Origin: an uncultured Oscillospiraceae bacterium
Lineage (GTDB): Bacteria > Bacillota > Clostridia > Oscillospirales > Oscillospiraceae
Direction: 5' to 3'
Length of the DNA stretch: 60,012 bases
Assembly (NCBI GenBank): GCA_900759385.1
Contig: CAAEUZ010000117.1
Location: 1 to 60,012, forward strand
Below, piece by piece: positions 59,407 through 60,012 of this stretch; within the stretch, counting starts at the first letter, position 1; the number at the start of each line of letters is the position of its first letter. The notes under the pieces are model-generated. The model was not told the DNA's origin. It ran no database searches and worked only from the letters and a program-made list of their open reading frames with translations. The position numbers were made by a program, and so were the translations under genes.

Positions 59407-59831
59407 CAAACTACAAAGAAATCATTTCCGACGCCATGAAAAGAGCGGCGGTCAGCAGCCCGGAGAAGATGCGTGAGCGCAAAATAGGCGCGCTGACCGA
59501 GATACGGGAGCGCCTGGCGTATTATGAGCGCCGATGCTACGCAGACGAACTGCTCTGTGCAATAGCTCGGAAGAAAGCGGGCTTCCTGTTCCAGGCTACC
59601 ACCGTTGGCACCATAAGGGAAATCCTCAAACCGTCTGTGCCGCCTTACGACGGCTTCGAGTTTCACACCGGCAGGTATCACGTTGCGGAGGAGGAACTCA
59701 TCGGCTGGGGCGAGGCGTCGTTGCGAGCCCCGCTGACCGGCGCCGGAGCGAGACGCTTCGCCGAGATTTTCGCCGAGATTTACCCTGAGCAGGGCAAGAA
59801 GATTTTTAATCCAGGAGGCAAGAATGATTGA
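59403..59831 (+). CDS. ICE hypothetical protein
   Basis: A 142-residue basic soluble protein, not recognised. It starts with a helical segment (YKEIISDAMKRAAVSSPEKM) and has a later beta-like part (PPYDGFEFHTGRYHVAEEEL). The ATG overlaps the preceding stop (GTATGA). It overlaps the next small gene by eight bases. Confidence 0.55.
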   Translation: MTNYKEIISDAMKRAAVSSPEKMRERKIGALTEIRERLAYYERRCYADELLCAIARKKAGFLFQATTVGTIREILKPSVPPYDGFEFHTGRYHVAEEELIGWGEASLRAPLTGAGARRFAEIFAEIYPEQGKKIFNPGGKND

Positions 59832-59997
59832 CCTAATCATAATCGTTGAAAACGGCCGCGTGACAGACGTACTCAGCGACACTGCGGACGAGGTGTCCGT
59901 TTTGGTGCTCAACCTCGATACCACCGATTCGATAGAGCAGCGGGCCATAGCGGAATGCCTGGAAAACATACCACCGGCGTATAAAAACGTCTACTAA
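59824..59997 (+). CDS. Small ICE protein, 57 residues
   Basis: Starts MIDLIIIVENGRVTDVLS and is acidic. CAGGAGG stands at the right distance before the ATG, inside the end of the previous gene. It is rather like the short proteins of phage and ICE accessory operons, with no known function. It ends 15 bases before the window end, so the operon may go on. Confidence 0.6.
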   Translation: MIDLIIIVENGRVTDVLSDTADEVSVLVLNLDTTDSIEQRAIAECLENIPPAYKNVY

Positions 59998-60012
59998 ATA
60001 CTTACCAAGCGA

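Noticed and set aside
1..60012. tRNA, rRNA or CRISPR arrays
   Set aside because: None was recognised on either strand by eye. A tRNA scan would be needed to exclude a single tRNA completely.

Overview
The window looks like the chromosome of a high-GC, Gram-positive gut Clostridia member (Oscillospiraceae-like; inferred from protein style, not from a marker-gene phylogeny). Supporting signs are strong AGGAGG-type ribosome binding sites, frequent GTG/TTG starts, a class B sortase, SpaA/Cna-B surface proteins, an S-layer homology protein and a clostridial-type conjugative element. TGA ends many genes, so the standard genetic code is in use. No rRNA, tRNA or CRISPR array was found.

Region A (1-11,035) looks like backbone: an ECF sigma factor with a DUF4179 anti-sigma-like partner, the ribosome-associated GTPase TypA/BipA, an unknown 368-residue protein, a transmembrane Ser/Thr kinase with a very large repetitive outer domain, an S-layer protein next to a lipoprotein that shares its C-terminal domain, and an AT-rich TudS-related gene.

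Region B (about 11,228-35,763) carries an integrative conjugative element (ICE). It probably begins inside a truncated low-molecular-weight tyrosine phosphatase gene. It holds two small regulators, a TrbC/VirB2-like membrane protein, a TrbL/VirB6-like protein broken by one in-frame TGA, an NlpC/P60 hydrolase, PrgI, a VirD4 coupling protein, an S1 protein, a 1,537-residue thioester/Cna-B adhesin, a zinc-finger protein and a sigma factor. An AT-rich BcgI-like restriction-modification pair sits where virB4 is expected, and only a 20-codon stub of that gene remains. An IS110 element and a structured RNA with its own promoter and terminator lie downstream of the adhesin. No relaxase, VirB4 or integrase is visible.

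Region C (about 35,933-53,940) is a compact peptide-handling island on the minus strand. Ten genes follow one strong promoter: oligopeptide ABC importer dppABCDF, an M14 carboxypeptidase, an S9 peptidase, a MATE exporter, an M29 aminopeptidase and an M20 dipeptidase. A second transcript encodes an M38-type amidohydrolase, a paralogous MATE exporter and a GntR regulator. The same palindrome (TACCATGGTA core) lies just downstream of the -10 box in both promoters, so the GntR protein probably controls the whole set. The likely logic is import, stepwise hydrolysis in the cytoplasm, and export of a product. A YitT-family protein and an Rrf2 regulator follow (to 55,687).

Region D (55,693-60,012) returns to ICE-like genes: a class B sortase coupled to a serine recombinase, then a plus-strand operon of small accessory proteins including a YkgJ-type cysteine-cluster protein. 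The peptide island therefore lies between two blocks of ICE-type genes. Either it is cargo of one large element, or two element fragments flank ordinary chromosome; the window does not decide.
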